The notes under the pieces were generated by a model. That model saw only the letters and a list, made by a program, of their open reading frames with translations, did not search any database and was not told the origin of the DNA. Position numbers and translations under genes: made by a program. A stretch of 64,000 nt of DNA from Tupaia tana (taxonomy: Eukaryota > Chordata > Mammalia > Scandentia > Tupaiidae), in contig JAKSZU010000009.1 of NCBI GenBank assembly GCA_026018925.1, positions 85,634,139-85,698,138 on the forward strand, in the 5' to 3' direction. This document shows, piece by piece, positions 42,740-55,520 of the stretch (position 1 is its first letter; each line of letters begins with the position of its first letter).

Positions 42740-43020
42740 CTTTCTTTCTTTTTTTTTTTTTTAGAGGTTTTTGCTATAGGTGCATGCACTCACCAGAAAG
42801 ACAGAAAGAAAGAGAGAAACAGAGAGACAGAAAGCAAGAAATCACCCCCCTTCCGGGGGATGCTCACACCACAATCTCTTCTCCTCCATTTTCCCCTCAG
42901 GATCTTGGGCATGAACGCAGATGCTCCTGGCGTGAGTTTAAGCCACTGGGTTCAGGACTTGAACCATGGTCGACTACATGAGAGTCCAGCAACATAACCA
43001 TTATGCTAACTGCTGGTCCC
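42740..43020 (-). mobile_element. tRNA-derived SINE in the tandem array, antisense
   Basis: A (TTTC)n/poly-T tail, TTGCTATAGGTGCATGCACTC, a purine tract, CACCCCCCTTCCGGGGGATG and a tRNA-like head ending CTAACTGCTGGTCCC. Intact overall structure. Confidence 0.92.
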
Positions 43021-43199
43021 TTTTTTCTCTTGTTTAAGAAAAAAATACAGCTTTTCTGTACCCTTCCTTGTGCTTTTAAGTTGCTAATTTCTCTCTCTTT
43101 CTCTCACCCATTACAGAATTCATCCAGGCAGGTCCATCTCTACTGTCTTGTACCTTCTGGATCCAGCTTCATAGCTGTGAAGCTTCCCCAACTAGGCCA

Positions 43200-45645
43200 C
43201 CCTCGCTCCTATTCAATATAGTACTGGATGTTCTAGCCAATGCGATCAGACAAGAGAAGGAAATAAAAAGCATTCCAATAGGAAAATAAGATATGAAATT
43301 ATCTCTGTTTGCAGATGACATGATTGTATACATAGAAGACCCAATAGTATCTATGAGAAAACTTCTTAAAGTAATAAATGTATACAATAAATTGACAGGA
43401 CACAAAATTAACTTACAACAATTTATAACATTTTTGTACAAACAACAAACAGACAGAGACAGAACTGAAGAAAATAATCGTGTTTACCATAGCCACAAGA
43501 AGAGTAAGATACCTAGGAATAAAACGAACCAAGGAAGTCAAAGATCTCTGTAAGGAAAACTACGAAAAAACTTAAAAAGAAAATCAAAAAGGACACAAAA
43601 AAGTGGAAGGACATCCCATGTTCCTGGATTGATTGAGTCAATATAATCAAAATGGCAATCTTACAAAAATCAATCTACATGTTTAATGCAATTCCTATAA
43701 TATTACAAGAGACATTCTTCACAGATCTAGAAATTATAATCATAGAATTTGTCTGGAATTATAAAAGAATTCATATTTTCAAAGTCATCCTGAGCAAGAA
43801 GAATGTAGTAGGTCGCCTCTCACTTCCTGATCCCAAAACATATTACAAAGCTGTGATAATAAAAACAGCATTATATTAGCAAAAAAACAGACATGAGGAC
43901 CAATGAAACAGAGTAGAGACCAGGGAAATAAAACCTTAAAACATACAGCCAACTGATCTTTTTTTTTTTTTTTTTTTTTTGGAGAGGTTTTTTGCTATAG
44001 GGCGCGTGCGCTCGTCAGACAGACAGAGAGAGACATAGAGACAGAAAGTGAGAAATCACCCCCCAGGGGGGATGGTCACGCCACAATCCCTTCTCCTCCA
44101 TTCTCCTCTCGGGATCTTGGGCACGCACGCACACGCGCCCGGCGTGAGTTGTAAGCCACCGGGTCCGAGACGCAAACCGCGGTCGACTACGTGGGAGTCC
44201 AGCGACATAGCCATTACGCTAACTGCTGGTTCCCAGCCAACTGATCTTTGACAATGGGTACCAGTCAATCCAGTGGGTAAAGAAAAACCTTTTTAGCAAA
44301 TGGTGCTGGATAAACTGGGTATCTACCTGCAGAAAGATTAATCTTAATCCCTATCTGTCACCATTAGCAACAATCAACTCAAAGTGGATCAAAGATCTAA
44401 AGGTAAGACCGCAAACTATAAAACTACTGGTGGAAAACACTGGGGAAACTCTGGGAGACGTTGGGGTAGGCAAAGATGTCTTAAGGAAGACTCCCAAAGC
44501 ACAGGTAATAATCACAAAAATAGACAAGTGGTATTACATAAGATTAAGGAGGTTTTGCACAGTAAAGGCACCATAATTAGTGTGAATCAACAACCCTCAG
44601 TATGGGAGAGAATTTTTGTTAGCTGTGCCTCAGATAAGGGACTGATAACCAGAATACATAGAGAACTCAAGCTGCTTACTCAGAAGAAAATGATTAACCC
44701 AATTAAAAGATGGGAAAATGAACTGAATAACCAACTCTCTAAGGAAGACATACAAACAGCCAAAAAGCATATGAAAAAATGCTCAACATCTCTCATTGGA
44801 AGGGAAATGCAGATTAAAAGCACTGTGAGATACCACCTGACCCCAGTCAGATTGGCGAGATTAAAAAAAAAATGATATTTGCTGCTTGGGATATAGTGGA
44901 AGGGAAACATTCCTACATTGTTGGTGGGAGTGTAAATTGATGTGGCCACTGTAGAGAACAATATGGAGGTTCCTCAAAGACCTTCAAATAGAATTACCAT
45001 ATGATCCAGCAATTCCACTCCCGGGTATCTACCCAAAGGTCAGGAGGAGAATGCTCAGTAGAAAAAGTGCTTGCACTACTATATTTATTGCAGCACTATT
45101 CACAATTGCTAAGATATGGAACCAACTCAAATGTCTACAAACAGATGAATGGATTCAAAACGTGTGGCACATAATGCTCCACAGAATTTTATTCAGCCAT
45201 AAAAAACCACAAGTTCCTCACATTTGATAGAAGGTGCAGGAATATGGAAGATTATTGCTGAGCAAAGCAAGTCAGGCTATGAAAGAGATACATTGTATGT
45301 CTCCACTTAACATATACAGACTGCACTCTAAGGTAGAGACTGAAAGACTGAAGGAAAAGCATTAAATTAAAAATTGTTATGGACACTAGAGACAAAATGG
45401 AAGGAGAGTGTCGGAGGGAAAGAGTGCAGGAAAGAAAATTAAGGGAAAAAATGGCGAGGTAAGATATTTGTGAGATACACATAGAGTTTTTTTATCTGTT
45501 GATGAAGATGTATATAGTATTCTCAACTGGACTGAGATGGGTATCATGCTGGATAAGTCTCTTTACAATCTAAATGATGTATAGCATTTGAATGTATAAA
45601 TCATAATAACAATAGTAAAGTATAATTGACAAATACAAAACAAAT
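43200..45645 (+). mobile_element. L1 ORF2 3' half and 3'UTR (part of the composite)
   Basis: Starts CTCCTATTCAATATAGTACTGG, encodes the RT active-site segment ([14 protein letters not shown]), thumb and C-terminal regions ([26 protein letters not shown]), with frameshifts and stops. The Cys-rich end lies near 44,880-44,960. 3'UTR at 45,250-45,640. Confidence 0.87.
43961..44233 (-). mobile_element. tRNA-derived SINE, young subfamily, antisense
   Basis: GGTTTTTTGCTATAGGGCGCG, GGATGGTCACGCC, GAGTTGTAAGCCACCGGGTCCG and GCTGGTTCC are the young-subfamily marks. CAGCCAACTGATCTT lies at 43,946-43,960 and 44,234-44,248, a perfect 15-bp target duplication. Confidence 0.96.
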
Positions 45646-45649
45646 AAAT

Positions 45650-46850
45650 TCTTTCTCTCTTAACACTTTGAATATATCTTTCCATTCTTTCCTTACTTGC
45701 ATTGTTTCTGGTTTGGGGTTCCATGTTAGCCTGTTGTGATACCTTTTTTAAGTAACTTGAAGTTTTGCTCTTGGCAATTTTAGTATCTTGTCTTTGCCTG
45801 TGGTTTTGACAAGTCTGGCTATTATGTGCCTTGGAGAGGAGCTTTAGTTGATCCTAGTTGGGTCCTTTGTATTTCTTGGTCTGGATGTTTGACTGCTTCT
45901 CTAGACTTGGTAAGTTTTCTTCCAGGATTTCGGGGAATAAATGATCAATACCGTTAGTTTCTTCACCTTCTTGGATATCAATTATTTGGATGTTTGACCA
46001 TCTAATTGTATCTATATTTCTCATATATTGTCCACATTTTGGGGAGGTTATTTTTCAATCTTTTGGTGATTTTTTTTCATGGTCAGAGGTTTAGTCTTCT
46101 ACATCCTAGATTCGATCTTCTGCATGATACTATCTGGTTTTAATATTTTCACAGGATGTTTTGATTTCCTGTATTACAATCTTCATCTCTAATAGTTCTG
46201 TTTGATTAATTTTTATGGTGTTTAATTTCTCCTTCAAATCGCAGAAGGACTTCCTCATCTTCTGGAGTTCATTGTTTTCTCTTGCATCTCATTTAGTTTT
46301 GTCACTATGAATAATCTGAATTCTTTGTCTGATATTTCCAAGAGTTCTAATGTACTCTCTGAGGATAATGAGAAATTCTTCTTTTTCTTGAGGGAGATAT
46401 ATTTTTAGTTTCTCATATTTCTTGTTCCATTGCAATGGTTTCTGGTCATCTGATGGATTATTTGTTTCTTCCCAATTTCTGTACTGTCACTGGAACTTGA
46501 TATTCCAATTGCCTCCTAGTTTCTTGAGAACAGGTCCAGTTGGATCTGAGTTGCAGGGTTTCAGCAGATGAAGAAAATAGGGGTCACATGACACATGCCA
46601 AATGTTTCAGGCAACTATGAAGTTGAAAGTATTCCTGAATGAGCAAAAGTCAGCTAGAGGTCTAAAGTGGTCACCAGGAAGTCGTGTGGAGACAGTGGAG
46701 TTCCCAAGACAATTTCTAGCCTCAGTCTTCACTGGCTTCTGCTGCGGCCAAGCAGGAGCCAGGAATGATGGTGGGGGAAGAGCTGGAAGAAGGGGAGTTC
46801 TGTGCACATGGAAGCTGTGGGGAGACAGTGGGGAGCTGGGAATCACAAAA
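45650..46850 (-). mobile_element. L1, antisense, 5' part: ORF1 and 5'UTR
   Basis: Continues the antisense ORF1 interrupted at 41,348: TCTCTTAACACTTTGAATATA (45,655), C-terminal domain, RRM (about 45,960-45,780), coiled coil (46,310-46,100) and the Ser-rich start near 46,390, with many stops. 46,420-46,850 is probably 5'UTR, with two GGAGACAGTGG blocks. Its 5' end is not sharp. Confidence 0.82.
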
Positions 46851-46919
46851 TGTTTTTCTTCAATCTTTCATTCACATATCAGTTTTTCTTTAGAAAAAAT
46901 TAAACTACTTCAGATATTA

Positions 46920-47203
46920 GCTATTTTATTTTATTTTATTCATTTTTTTGGAGAGGTTTTTGCTATAGGGCGTGTGCGCTTGCCAGAAAGACAGAGAGAG
47001 AGAAAGAGAAACAGAACGTGAGAAATCACCCCCTAAGGGGGGATGGCCACACCACAATCCTTTCTCTTACATTCTCCTCTCAGGATCTTGGGCATGCACG
47101 TACATGCGCCCTGTGTGAGTTTAAGCCATCGGGTCCGGGACTCAAACCACGGTTGACTACATGGGAGTCCAGCAACATAGCCATTATGCTAACTGCTGGT
47201 CCC
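46920..47203 (-). mobile_element. tRNA-derived SINE, antisense
   Basis: (TTTTA)n tail, GGTTTTTGCTATAGGGCGTG, CACCCCCTAAGGGGGGATGG, GTTTAAGCCATCGGGTCC and CTGCTGGTCCC head. Flanking CAGATATT is a short possible target duplication. Confidence 0.92.
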
Positions 47204-47755
47204 AGATATTTTCTATTTACTGACTTTTCAGAATGCAAGATACATTATCTCCAGTGATAATATTTTCCTTGAGCCTCTACCCTTCCACATTGCTTTACTT
47301 TTAACATGTAAGCTTTAATTTCTCACTTTAGAAGTAATTTATAAATACATTCTCTATAAAAATAACAGAAGTTAGAAGCTCTTTTCACTTGTTTCTTTAG
47401 GCTCAGGAGTTATAATAGATCACATCTATTATCCTGCTAGTATTAGCTATGGGTTACTCTGTTATCACCTCTCCAGATTTCCTTACTTGCTACTCACACT
47501 TTGGTAAATAATTCCTTTATTTAATTTAACTCTATTCTTTCTTTTCTGTAGAGAATCTGACGGAGAAACATAAATGTAAACACAAACACACATACCACAT
47601 GCACATACTGAACACAAATACATACCCCACCAATTCCATAATAGATACATGGTGACATCAGAATTAATGGTATCAAGTCATTTAACAGAATTTTGTACAA
47701 ATAGGGTACAAGGTTTTCTGGGACCTTTGAAAGAAAAGTGTTAAATCAAAACCAG
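47204..47755. other. Unrecognised sequence
   Basis: Short AT-rich sequence with no recognised gene or repeat. A CA-rich stretch lies at 47,575-47,620. Confidence 0.45.
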
Positions 47756-48025
47756 GGCCAGTAGGTGGCATAGTGGTTAAGGTGCTGGACTCCCACATTG
47801 CTGACCACAATTCGAGTCCCAGACCTAACAACCTGAAACTTACATCAAGTGCATGTGTGTGCATGCCCAAAATCTCAAGAGAAGAATTTAGGAGAAGGGA
47901 TTTCGGTGTGGCCATTATCCCTGGGAGGTAGGGTGATTTCTCACTTTTTGTCCTTTACTCTCTGTCTGTCTCTCCTGTGAGTACACATGCCCTAGAGCAA
48001 AAATCTCTGAAAAAAAAAAAAGAGA
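47756..48025 (+). mobile_element. Old-type tRNA-derived SINE, sense
   Basis: GGGCCAGTAGGTGGCATAGTG, GTTAAGGTGCTGGACTCCCAC and B box AATTCGAGTCC: the older head form. The body has GCATGCCCAAAATCTC, and the end reads GCCCTAGAGCAAAAAT. Confidence 0.9.
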
Positions 48026-48139
48026 AGTCAAAAGCAAGCGATGAGTGAGAAGCCAGATGAAAAACAGGGCTAGGTAATATATAGAATTTATTCCATTCTG
48101 TGTTTCCATGTTAGCCTTAACTTTGTGAATGATAATTGC

Positions 48140-48770
48140 TATGATTTGAATGTATGTGTCCTCACAAAATTCACATGTTGGGACCTAAGACCCAATGTGA
48201 TAGTACTAAGAGGTGAGGTCTTGAGACCAGTAGGTGTCATTGTGGTTAAGGCATATGACTGCCACATGGCCAAACATAGTTTGAGTCCCAGACCTTGTGG
48301 CTTGAAAATCAGACTGGGCATATGTTCATGTGCCCAAAATCCCAAGAGGAAAATGGAAGAGAAGGAATTGTGATGTATTCATCCTCTCTGGAGGGTGATT
48401 TCTCACTTTCCTTCTCACTGTCTCTGTGTCTCTCCCATAAGTGCACAAGCCCTATGGCAAAAATAAGAGATATCTTTAGAATGTGATTAAGTTATAAGAG
48501 CTCTGACTTTATGAATGTGATCAGGACCCTTACAATAGTGCTCAAGGCTACTAGCTAGCTTTATTTGTCCTTCTGTTCTTCTACCATATGAAGACACAGC
48601 AAAAAGTTGCCATTTGGAAGCAGATACAATCCTTCACTAGATACTAAATGTGGCAGTACTTAATATTGGTCCTCTCAGCCTCCCCAACTGTGAGAAATAA
48701 ATGTGTATTCTTTATAAATTATAGTCTTGGGTATTTTGTTTTGGCAGCACAAATTACCTGAGGCAGACAT
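48140..48770 (+). mobile_element. MaLR (MLT1-like) LTR with SINE inside
   Basis: Opening TGCTATGATTTGAATGTATG with TCACATGTTGGGACC, AATGTGATAGTA and GAGGTGAGGTCTT. After the inserted SINE: GAAGACACAGCAAAAAG, CTGTGAGAAATAAATGTG and GGGTATTTTGTTTTGGCAGC. These are hallmarks, as I remember them, of an ancient mammalian MaLR LTR. Confidence 0.55.
48221..48472 (+). mobile_element. Old-type tRNA-derived SINE in the MaLR-like LTR
   Basis: GAGACCAGTAGGTGTCATTGTG, GTTAAGGCATATGACTGCCAC, AGTTTGAGTCCC B box, and a GCCCTATGGCAAAAAT end. It shows that the old SINE form is younger than the MaLR-like LTR. Confidence 0.88.
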
Positions 48771-48886
48771 ATTTAAGAATAATTTTCTCCTGGTTAAATA
48801 TGCTGTCTGAATTTTTTCTCCTCACTTGAGCTTGATATTTAGAGATACCAGAGGAATAGAAATTGAGCCTATTATGATACTTTTGT

Positions 48887-49149
48887 CTTTTTTTTTTTTT
48901 TTGAGAGGTTTTTGCTATAGGGCGCGTGCACTCGCCAGACAGACAGAGACAAAGAGACAGAAAGCGAGAAATCACCCCCCAGGGGGGATGGCCACGCCAC
49001 AATCCCTTCTCCTCCATTCTCCTCTCAGGATCTTGGGCACGCACGCACACGCGTCCGGCATGAGTTTTAAGCCACCGGGTCCGGGATGCGAACCGCGGTC
49101 GCCTACGTGGGAGTCCAGCGACATAGCCATTACGCTAACTGCTGGTCCC
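48887..49149 (-). mobile_element. tRNA-derived SINE, antisense
   Basis: Poly-T, GAGAGGTTTTTGCTATAGGG, CACCCCCCAGGGGGGATGG, GAGTTTTAAGCCACCGGG and CTAACTGCTGGTCCC. Few changes and many CpGs. ATACTT(T/C)TGTCTTT flanks it as target duplication. Confidence 0.94.
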
Positions 49150-49232
49150 AATACTTCTGTCTTTATTCATACAGTAAACAAGAGGGGTTTTACTAGGCCA
49201 GTGGTAGCATGAATGTAGAAGTAATTGCAGAG

Positions 49233-49510
49233 AGGAACCAGCAGTCTGTGTAATAGTTATATCACTGGGCTCTCACGTGGTCTACCACAGTTAGAGTCCC
49301 GGACCCAGTAGCTTAAACTCACACCAGGCGCGTGTGCGTGCATGCCTAATATCCTGAGAGGAGAATGGAGGAGAAGGGATTGCGGTGTAGCCATCTCCCC
49401 CAGGGGGTGATTTCTCCCTTTCTGTCTCTCTGTTTCTCTCTGTCTTTCTGGCGAGCGCACACACCCTATAGCAAAAATCTCTCCAAAATAAATAAATAAA
49501 GAAAGAAAAG
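49233..49510 (+). mobile_element. tRNA-derived SINE, sense
   Basis: GGAACCAGCAGTCTGTGTAATAG head, B box AGTTAGAGTCCC, and the CTTAAACTCACACCAGGCGCG type. AGAAGTAATTGCAGA before and after is the target duplication. Confidence 0.93.
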
Positions 49511-49535
49511 AAAAAATAAAAGAAGTAATTGCAGA

Positions 49536-50190
49536 AAAAACTCTTTATAGAATAAAATAAGGAGACCTGGAAAAATACATATTCTTGAACGGCAACATTC
49601 AGGTTTGTCCCTTGTGTATATTTTCTCCTTGTTCATAGATTATTCCAAAGAAGGATTATGGGTAACATATATTTGGAAAAATACTCCACACACATATAAA
49701 TACATATATTATACCAAAATATATTTTAGATAACTAAGTAAATGCTGCAATTAGTCCTGGTCACTGGTACTTTCCAACTAACTTTCCCCTTTCTCTTTTA
49801 TTTCTTGTTGCAGTTTCTAGAGTAATTGAATGGATAGCAGGACTCTTGTGTAGCCTGTAGAACATGGGTAGATGAGTACATAACCAAAGTTGGGGTTGTG
49901 GAAAACAGTATTGCAGATGGTTAAGGAAAGATATCATAGTCCCAGTCAATGTGGTGCACATTCTGCAATGCTGGAAGCCATATGGAAGATCAAGTTTCAG
50001 TTCCCAGGATGACTTGTACCTGTGATCCTGGCTGGCTAGAAAATCTTGCTTGTACATGGCAGGGGGTGAATTATGGCATGAGATCCTGTTGAGGTCACTT
50101 GTCTCTTTATGTCTTTCTCAGTAAATAGGCAAAATTAAGGGGAAAATGTAAGAAAAGAGAAAAGGAGATTTTACAAAGTGGTGCAGGCCC
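49536..50190. other. Unrecognised sequence
   Basis: No gene or known repeat seen. The minus frame at 49,761-50,057 is open for 98 codons, but nothing in it is recognisable. Confidence 0.45.
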
Positions 50191-50194
50191 TGCA

Positions 50195-50420
50195 TTTTGA
50201 GAGATTTTCATTTGAATTCTGTGCTTACCTTATGAATACTGCTTGACTTGGGCATGTCATTCTTTTAGCCTTTATTTCCTCACTGTTAAAATGGTGATAA
50301 GACTAAACTCTAATAGTTATTGTGCCCTTATTACATATATAGTCTCTTATGTGGATATTATAATTTTATTTTTTCAACAATACTATGAGATAAGTAGATG
50401 ATACTGTTAAGTGATAATAC
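50195..50420 (+). mobile_element. MIR-like ancient SINE
   Basis: GACTTGGGCATGTCATTCTTTTAGCC, TTTATTTCCTCACTG, AAAATGGTGATAA, then CAACAATACTATGAGATAAG follow the order of the MIR core and 3' part (GACCTTGGGCAAGT..., TTTCCTCA..., AAAATGGGGATAA). Heavily diverged, as expected for a repeat shared by mammals. Confidence 0.65.
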
Positions 50421-51500
50421 TTTTTCTGCTTCTAACGTTGTAGCTAGTTCTATTCGATTAGAAAGACCTTCTAAATCTTTACATAGAATCCTCTGAGACC
50501 CTTCCACCAATTCCACCTTGGAATCTGGCTATATTATTTCATGTTATTCCTAGGTGAGAGGATAGGAATGTATGCTAGAAGGTATCATCACTCTGTATTT
50601 TGTATTTAGGCTGTGTTCATCCAAAAATTCTGGGGAGCACTTAAGTAGCCAGAGGAGTATAAAAAGTTATCTGGTGAGGTATCTGTCTTACTGATCTGGT
50701 GATCACTTTTTCATGAGTATATTTAGCCACATGTAAAATATAATAAATTATTTTGGACCACAGTGAAACTGATAGATTTCTATGGGAATGACAAGTGCTG
50801 AAGGAATGGCTCTCTTGGTGCTGGTGGCACAAAGACATCCTTTGGCCTGATAACTAGCTTCACTTGAATCATCTGCTATGAGAGGAAGTCATTGGGCCAA
50901 AGGAAATTATTATAGGTCAGGATTCTTAGTCTCTCTTGAGGGAGATGGGGTTCTCTCTACATACTGGCTTAGTAAAGTGTATAAGTTTACCACAATTTAA
51001 GGCTGGATCTCTGAGCATGTGTGTCCACTACTGCCCAACTCCCACAGTAGGTGCCCTCAAAATATTTTTTTCCTTTATACTTGACTCCACCACAAGTTGC
51101 TGCCTGGGCCAAGGTCCACAGAAATCATCTTGTATCTGGTCACCCTCTTGGCCAGGGAGCACATACAAAGAATTTGTTCCAGATGTCCTCAATACCAGAT
51201 CATTAGGAAATATGTGGCTGACCTCTCTTCTCACATTAAGATGGGCTCTGTCTCACTCAAACCTAGTTAGAAGCACCAAATGCTGTGGTCCTCCTCATAA
51301 TTCCTGCTTTGATCCTCCTTGCTTTGGTCCTCCTCCTCATAATTCTTTCTTTACCTTCCCCACTTAACAATGTGTAAAAAATCCCACAATTTTTCCATTG
51401 AAATTAATATTTTTGGAGTCAGTAAATTTTTCTTTGTCATTTTCTAGAAGTGTAAATGAATAGTTCTTTTTGGGAGGTAAAAGGTAATTTTCTTAGTGCA
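50421..51500. other. Unrecognised sequence
   Basis: Includes a 143-codon plus frame at 50,936-51,367 without domain similarity. A TGGTCCTCCT repeat lies near 51,280-51,335. No convincing gene. Confidence 0.45.
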
Positions 51501-51502
51501 GG

Positions 51503-51685
51503 ATCCTTAGCATAGTAGTTAAGCGGTATGCATAGGAATCAATCTCACATGGTTGGCTATGGTTCAAATCCTGGCATCAATGGAATGAAAAACATGCCAG
51601 GCATGTATGTATACATGCTCCAAATCCTGACAAGATGGAGGAATAAAGGGAAAAGGATTAAAGTGTGATACACCCCATTGGAGGG

Positions 51686-51747
<62 letters not shown>

Positions 51748-51790
51748 CTCTCTCTCACAAGCACATGCACCCTTTGGCAATAAAAAATAT
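51503..51790 (+). mobile_element. Old tRNA-derived SINE with a long (CT)n expansion
   Basis: AGGATCCTTAGCATAGTAG head, GGTTCAAATCC B box, CATACATGCTCCAAATCCTG body, and CCCTTTGGCAATAAAAA end. The pyrimidine segment has grown into a (CT)n microsatellite at 51,688-51,745. Confidence 0.82.
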
Positions 51791-52105
51791 ATTTTAAATT
51801 TTAAAATGTGATTTTCCTATAAAAATATTGGAGGAAAAGGAAAGATGGTTTGATGTAAAGGAGCCATTGGTTCTTTTGACTTTTCTTTTTGAGAATAAGC
51901 TTACCATTTAAATATAATTATGCCTACTTCCAAGAAATTGCTCATAGCATTTGCCACTTAATAACTCAAGCTGGCACTGAGAAAGTATAAAGTTTTCTCA
52001 GAAAAATTTTGATATTTATTTAAAATAATATAGTTATTTTGGTAGTATTTTAATTTTCCCCTACAAAATAAAACTACCAAGAATTCTGTTTAAAATGATT
52101 GAAGG
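51791..52105. other. Intergenic sequence, nothing recognised
   Basis: AT-rich spacer between two old SINEs. Confidence 0.45.
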
Positions 52106-52185
52106 GAGCTGGCAGGTGGCATGGTGATTAAGAGCACTGGACTCCCACATGGACAATATGGTTCGAGTCACGGACTTAGCAACTT

Positions 52186-52219
<34 letters not shown>

Positions 52220-52262
52220 CCTCTCTGGCCAAATTAAAATAAATAAATAAATGGATAAAGTT
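52106..52262 (+). mobile_element. Old-type tRNA-derived SINE, internally deleted
   Basis: GGGAGCTGGCAGGTGGCATG, GTGATTAAGAGCACTGGACTCC and GGTTCGAGTCACGG, then directly a (CT)n tract and an AAATAAATAAATAAAT tail. Most of the body is absent. Confidence 0.82.
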
Positions 52263-53372
52263 AAATAAAATCATTTTTTTTTAAAAAAAGATTGAAGATA
52301 GCCCACATTATTTAAACATTTGACATATGCTACCAGAACAGGACATTATTTTTTCTAATGTTTCTAAATTCCCGGGATTATGACACTGCATTTATGTAAA
52401 ATACTGAATTGGCACTTTCGATTTCTGGTCTTCACAACATTCAATTAACAAAAGAACTGTTAGCAGAGTTGGTTTATTTTTATCAGTTTTTATATCTATA
52501 GGAGTGAATGAGTTTTTAAAACTAGTTGGATTATGCAGTTGGCTTTTAACCATTTAGCTTAAAGTAATATTTGCCCTTCATTCAAACTCAAAATCCAGAC
52601 TTTTTGCCATTAAAAAAACATTTAGTACTGGGCTCATAAGTTCTGAAAGGAAGGAAGATTAGCACTTATCTTTGTCTCAAAAAAAAAAAAAAAAAAAAAC
52701 TTGAGTACTTTTCCACTGTTGTGGCTTCCTTGAGTGACAAAGAAAATTTACATTCTAGAGTGCCTATTTTTTGTTCCTTTGTTTTCATTCCTATTCTATT
52801 TTATTTAGGTAGTAGTTTTTCTTTTGAAAATCAAGACCATTTCACAAAATTGCTAATTATTGACTTGATACCGAAAGCTTCTTTTTTTGGTTTACTTCAT
52901 AGTTCTCAAGCAGGCAGAGGGAAAATAAAACCCTAATCTAAACAACTTGAGTCTTTTTATTTCTGCAACAACTGTATTTTTGTTTAAGCTTCTCCCTCCA
53001 ATCCCCATTGATCTTCTTTTATTATTTTAGGCTGAATTTCTTTGTATAAAAGAAAATCATCAGTATATTATTCATTGAAATAATGGAAACACTACAAATT
53101 GGGCTTCTTCTCCTGGCTCCTTTGGGCATAGAAATAGGAACAGATCCCTTGCTATTATTAGCTCTGGGTTACTGTATTTAGCTTTCTCCACCTATTTAAA
53201 ACACTGTCCACCATTGTTTTGTTTTTGTTTTCGGGAGATGTTATCTAAACTTTATTAAAAGAAAAGAACAAGTTTAAATATAGAAAATGGACTAGCTCAA
53301 TATATACTTTCAAGTCCACATTCTTTATCTGAAATATTGCACCAGGAACACTCTCAGCCCCGTCTGCATGTT
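52263..53372. other. Unrecognised sequence
   Basis: AT-rich sequence with a poly-A run at 52,680-52,700. No gene is recognised. The 71-codon frame at 52,721-52,936 lacks any known domain. Confidence 0.45.
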
Positions 53373-53656
53373 TTTCTTTTTTTTTTTTTTTTTTTTTTGG
53401 GGGGGGGAGGTTTTTTCGCTATAGGGCGCGTGCGCTCGCCAGACAGACAGAGAGAGACATAGAGACAGAAAGCGAGAAATCACCCCCCAGAGGGGATGGT
53501 CACGCCGCAATCCCTTCTCCTCCATTCTCCTCTCGGGATCTTGGGCACGCACGCACACGCGCCCGGCGTGAGTTGTAAGCCACCGGGTCCGAGACGCGAA
53601 CCGCGGTCGACTACGTGGGAGTCCAGCGACATAGCCATTACGCTAACTGCTGGTTC
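53373..53656 (-). mobile_element. tRNA-derived SINE, young subfamily, antisense
   Basis: Poly-T tail with G-run, GGTTTTTTCGCTATAGGGCG, GGATGGTCACGCCGCAATCC, GAGTTGTAAGCCACC and GCTGGTTCC. It is almost the same as the copies at 26,736 and 43,961. CCCCGTCTGCATGTTTTT flanks it on both sides. Confidence 0.96.
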
Positions 53657-53784
53657 CCCCGTCTGCATGTTTTTAAGCTCACAGTACATGGAATCAGATT
53701 CCTTTTAATTTTTTTCTTACTCAGAGCAGTCACACACAGTGGCCATTGACTCCAGAACCTGAGGCAGGGCCTTTATCTTTTTCT

Positions 53785-53872
53785 TTTTTTTAAATTTTAT
53801 TTATTTATTTATTTACTTTTTTTATACATTCAATCGCATTATTTAGCTTACAAAGTGAACATTTCTATTAGG
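53785..53872 (-). mobile_element. Short L1 3'-end fragment, antisense
   Basis: TTTTATTTATTTATTTATTTA, then TATACATTCAATCGCATTAT and TTAGCTTACAAAGTGAA match the start of the antisense L1 3' end at 38,060. Only about 85 bases are present; it may be an extreme 5' truncation or the tail of the neighbouring retrocopy. Confidence 0.6.

Positions 53873-55520
<1,648 letters not shown>

Larger units (their letters stand above)
41351..43200 (+). repeat. Tandem array of ~256-290-bp units (L1 5'UTR monomer-like)
   Basis: The block GGGTCCAGCTTCACAGCTGTG plus AAGCTCC(T/C)CCAGCTAGG recurs near 41,372, 41,492, 41,762, 42,018, 42,595 and 43,157. Corrected for two SINE insertions the spacing is about 256-290 bp, except for the first unit, which is shortened to ~120. 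Between these blocks lie GCCCAGTGCTAGCCAGATAGG, TCTGCATCTCCCTCTTGCTC and CACCCAGGACAGAATCCATCC. It is not related to the HAL1-like 5' monomers by eye. Confidence 0.85.
41349..45645 (+). mobile_element. Composite insertion: tandem units joined to L1 ORF2 3' half and 3'UTR
   Basis: This 4.3-kb plus-strand unit splits the ORF1 of the antisense L1. 41,351-43,200 consists of about 5.5 tandem ~270-bp units. At about 43,200 it joins L1 ORF2 sequence beginning just before the [11 protein letters not shown] active-site coding region, and it runs to a normal L1 3' end with an ACAAATAAATT tail. Similar AAATTGTTTCTCTT (41,335-41,348) and AAATTCTTTCTCTCTT (45,646-45,661) look like a target duplication, so both parts probably arrived in one event. 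Three SINEs entered later. Confidence 0.78.

Noticed and set aside
42218..42997. 259-codon open frame on plus
   Set aside because: It reads through two antisense SINEs and the tandem units; the frame is a chance product of repeats.
46602..47021. 139-codon frame near the antisense L1 5' end
   Set aside because: It runs from L1 5'UTR-like sequence into an antisense SINE; no domain or conservation is evident.
50936..51367. 143-codon plus frame as a possible gene
   Set aside because: No recognisable domain, low-complexity Pro/His/Cys-rich end caused by TGGTCCTCCT-type repeats, and no promoter or retrocopy hallmarks.
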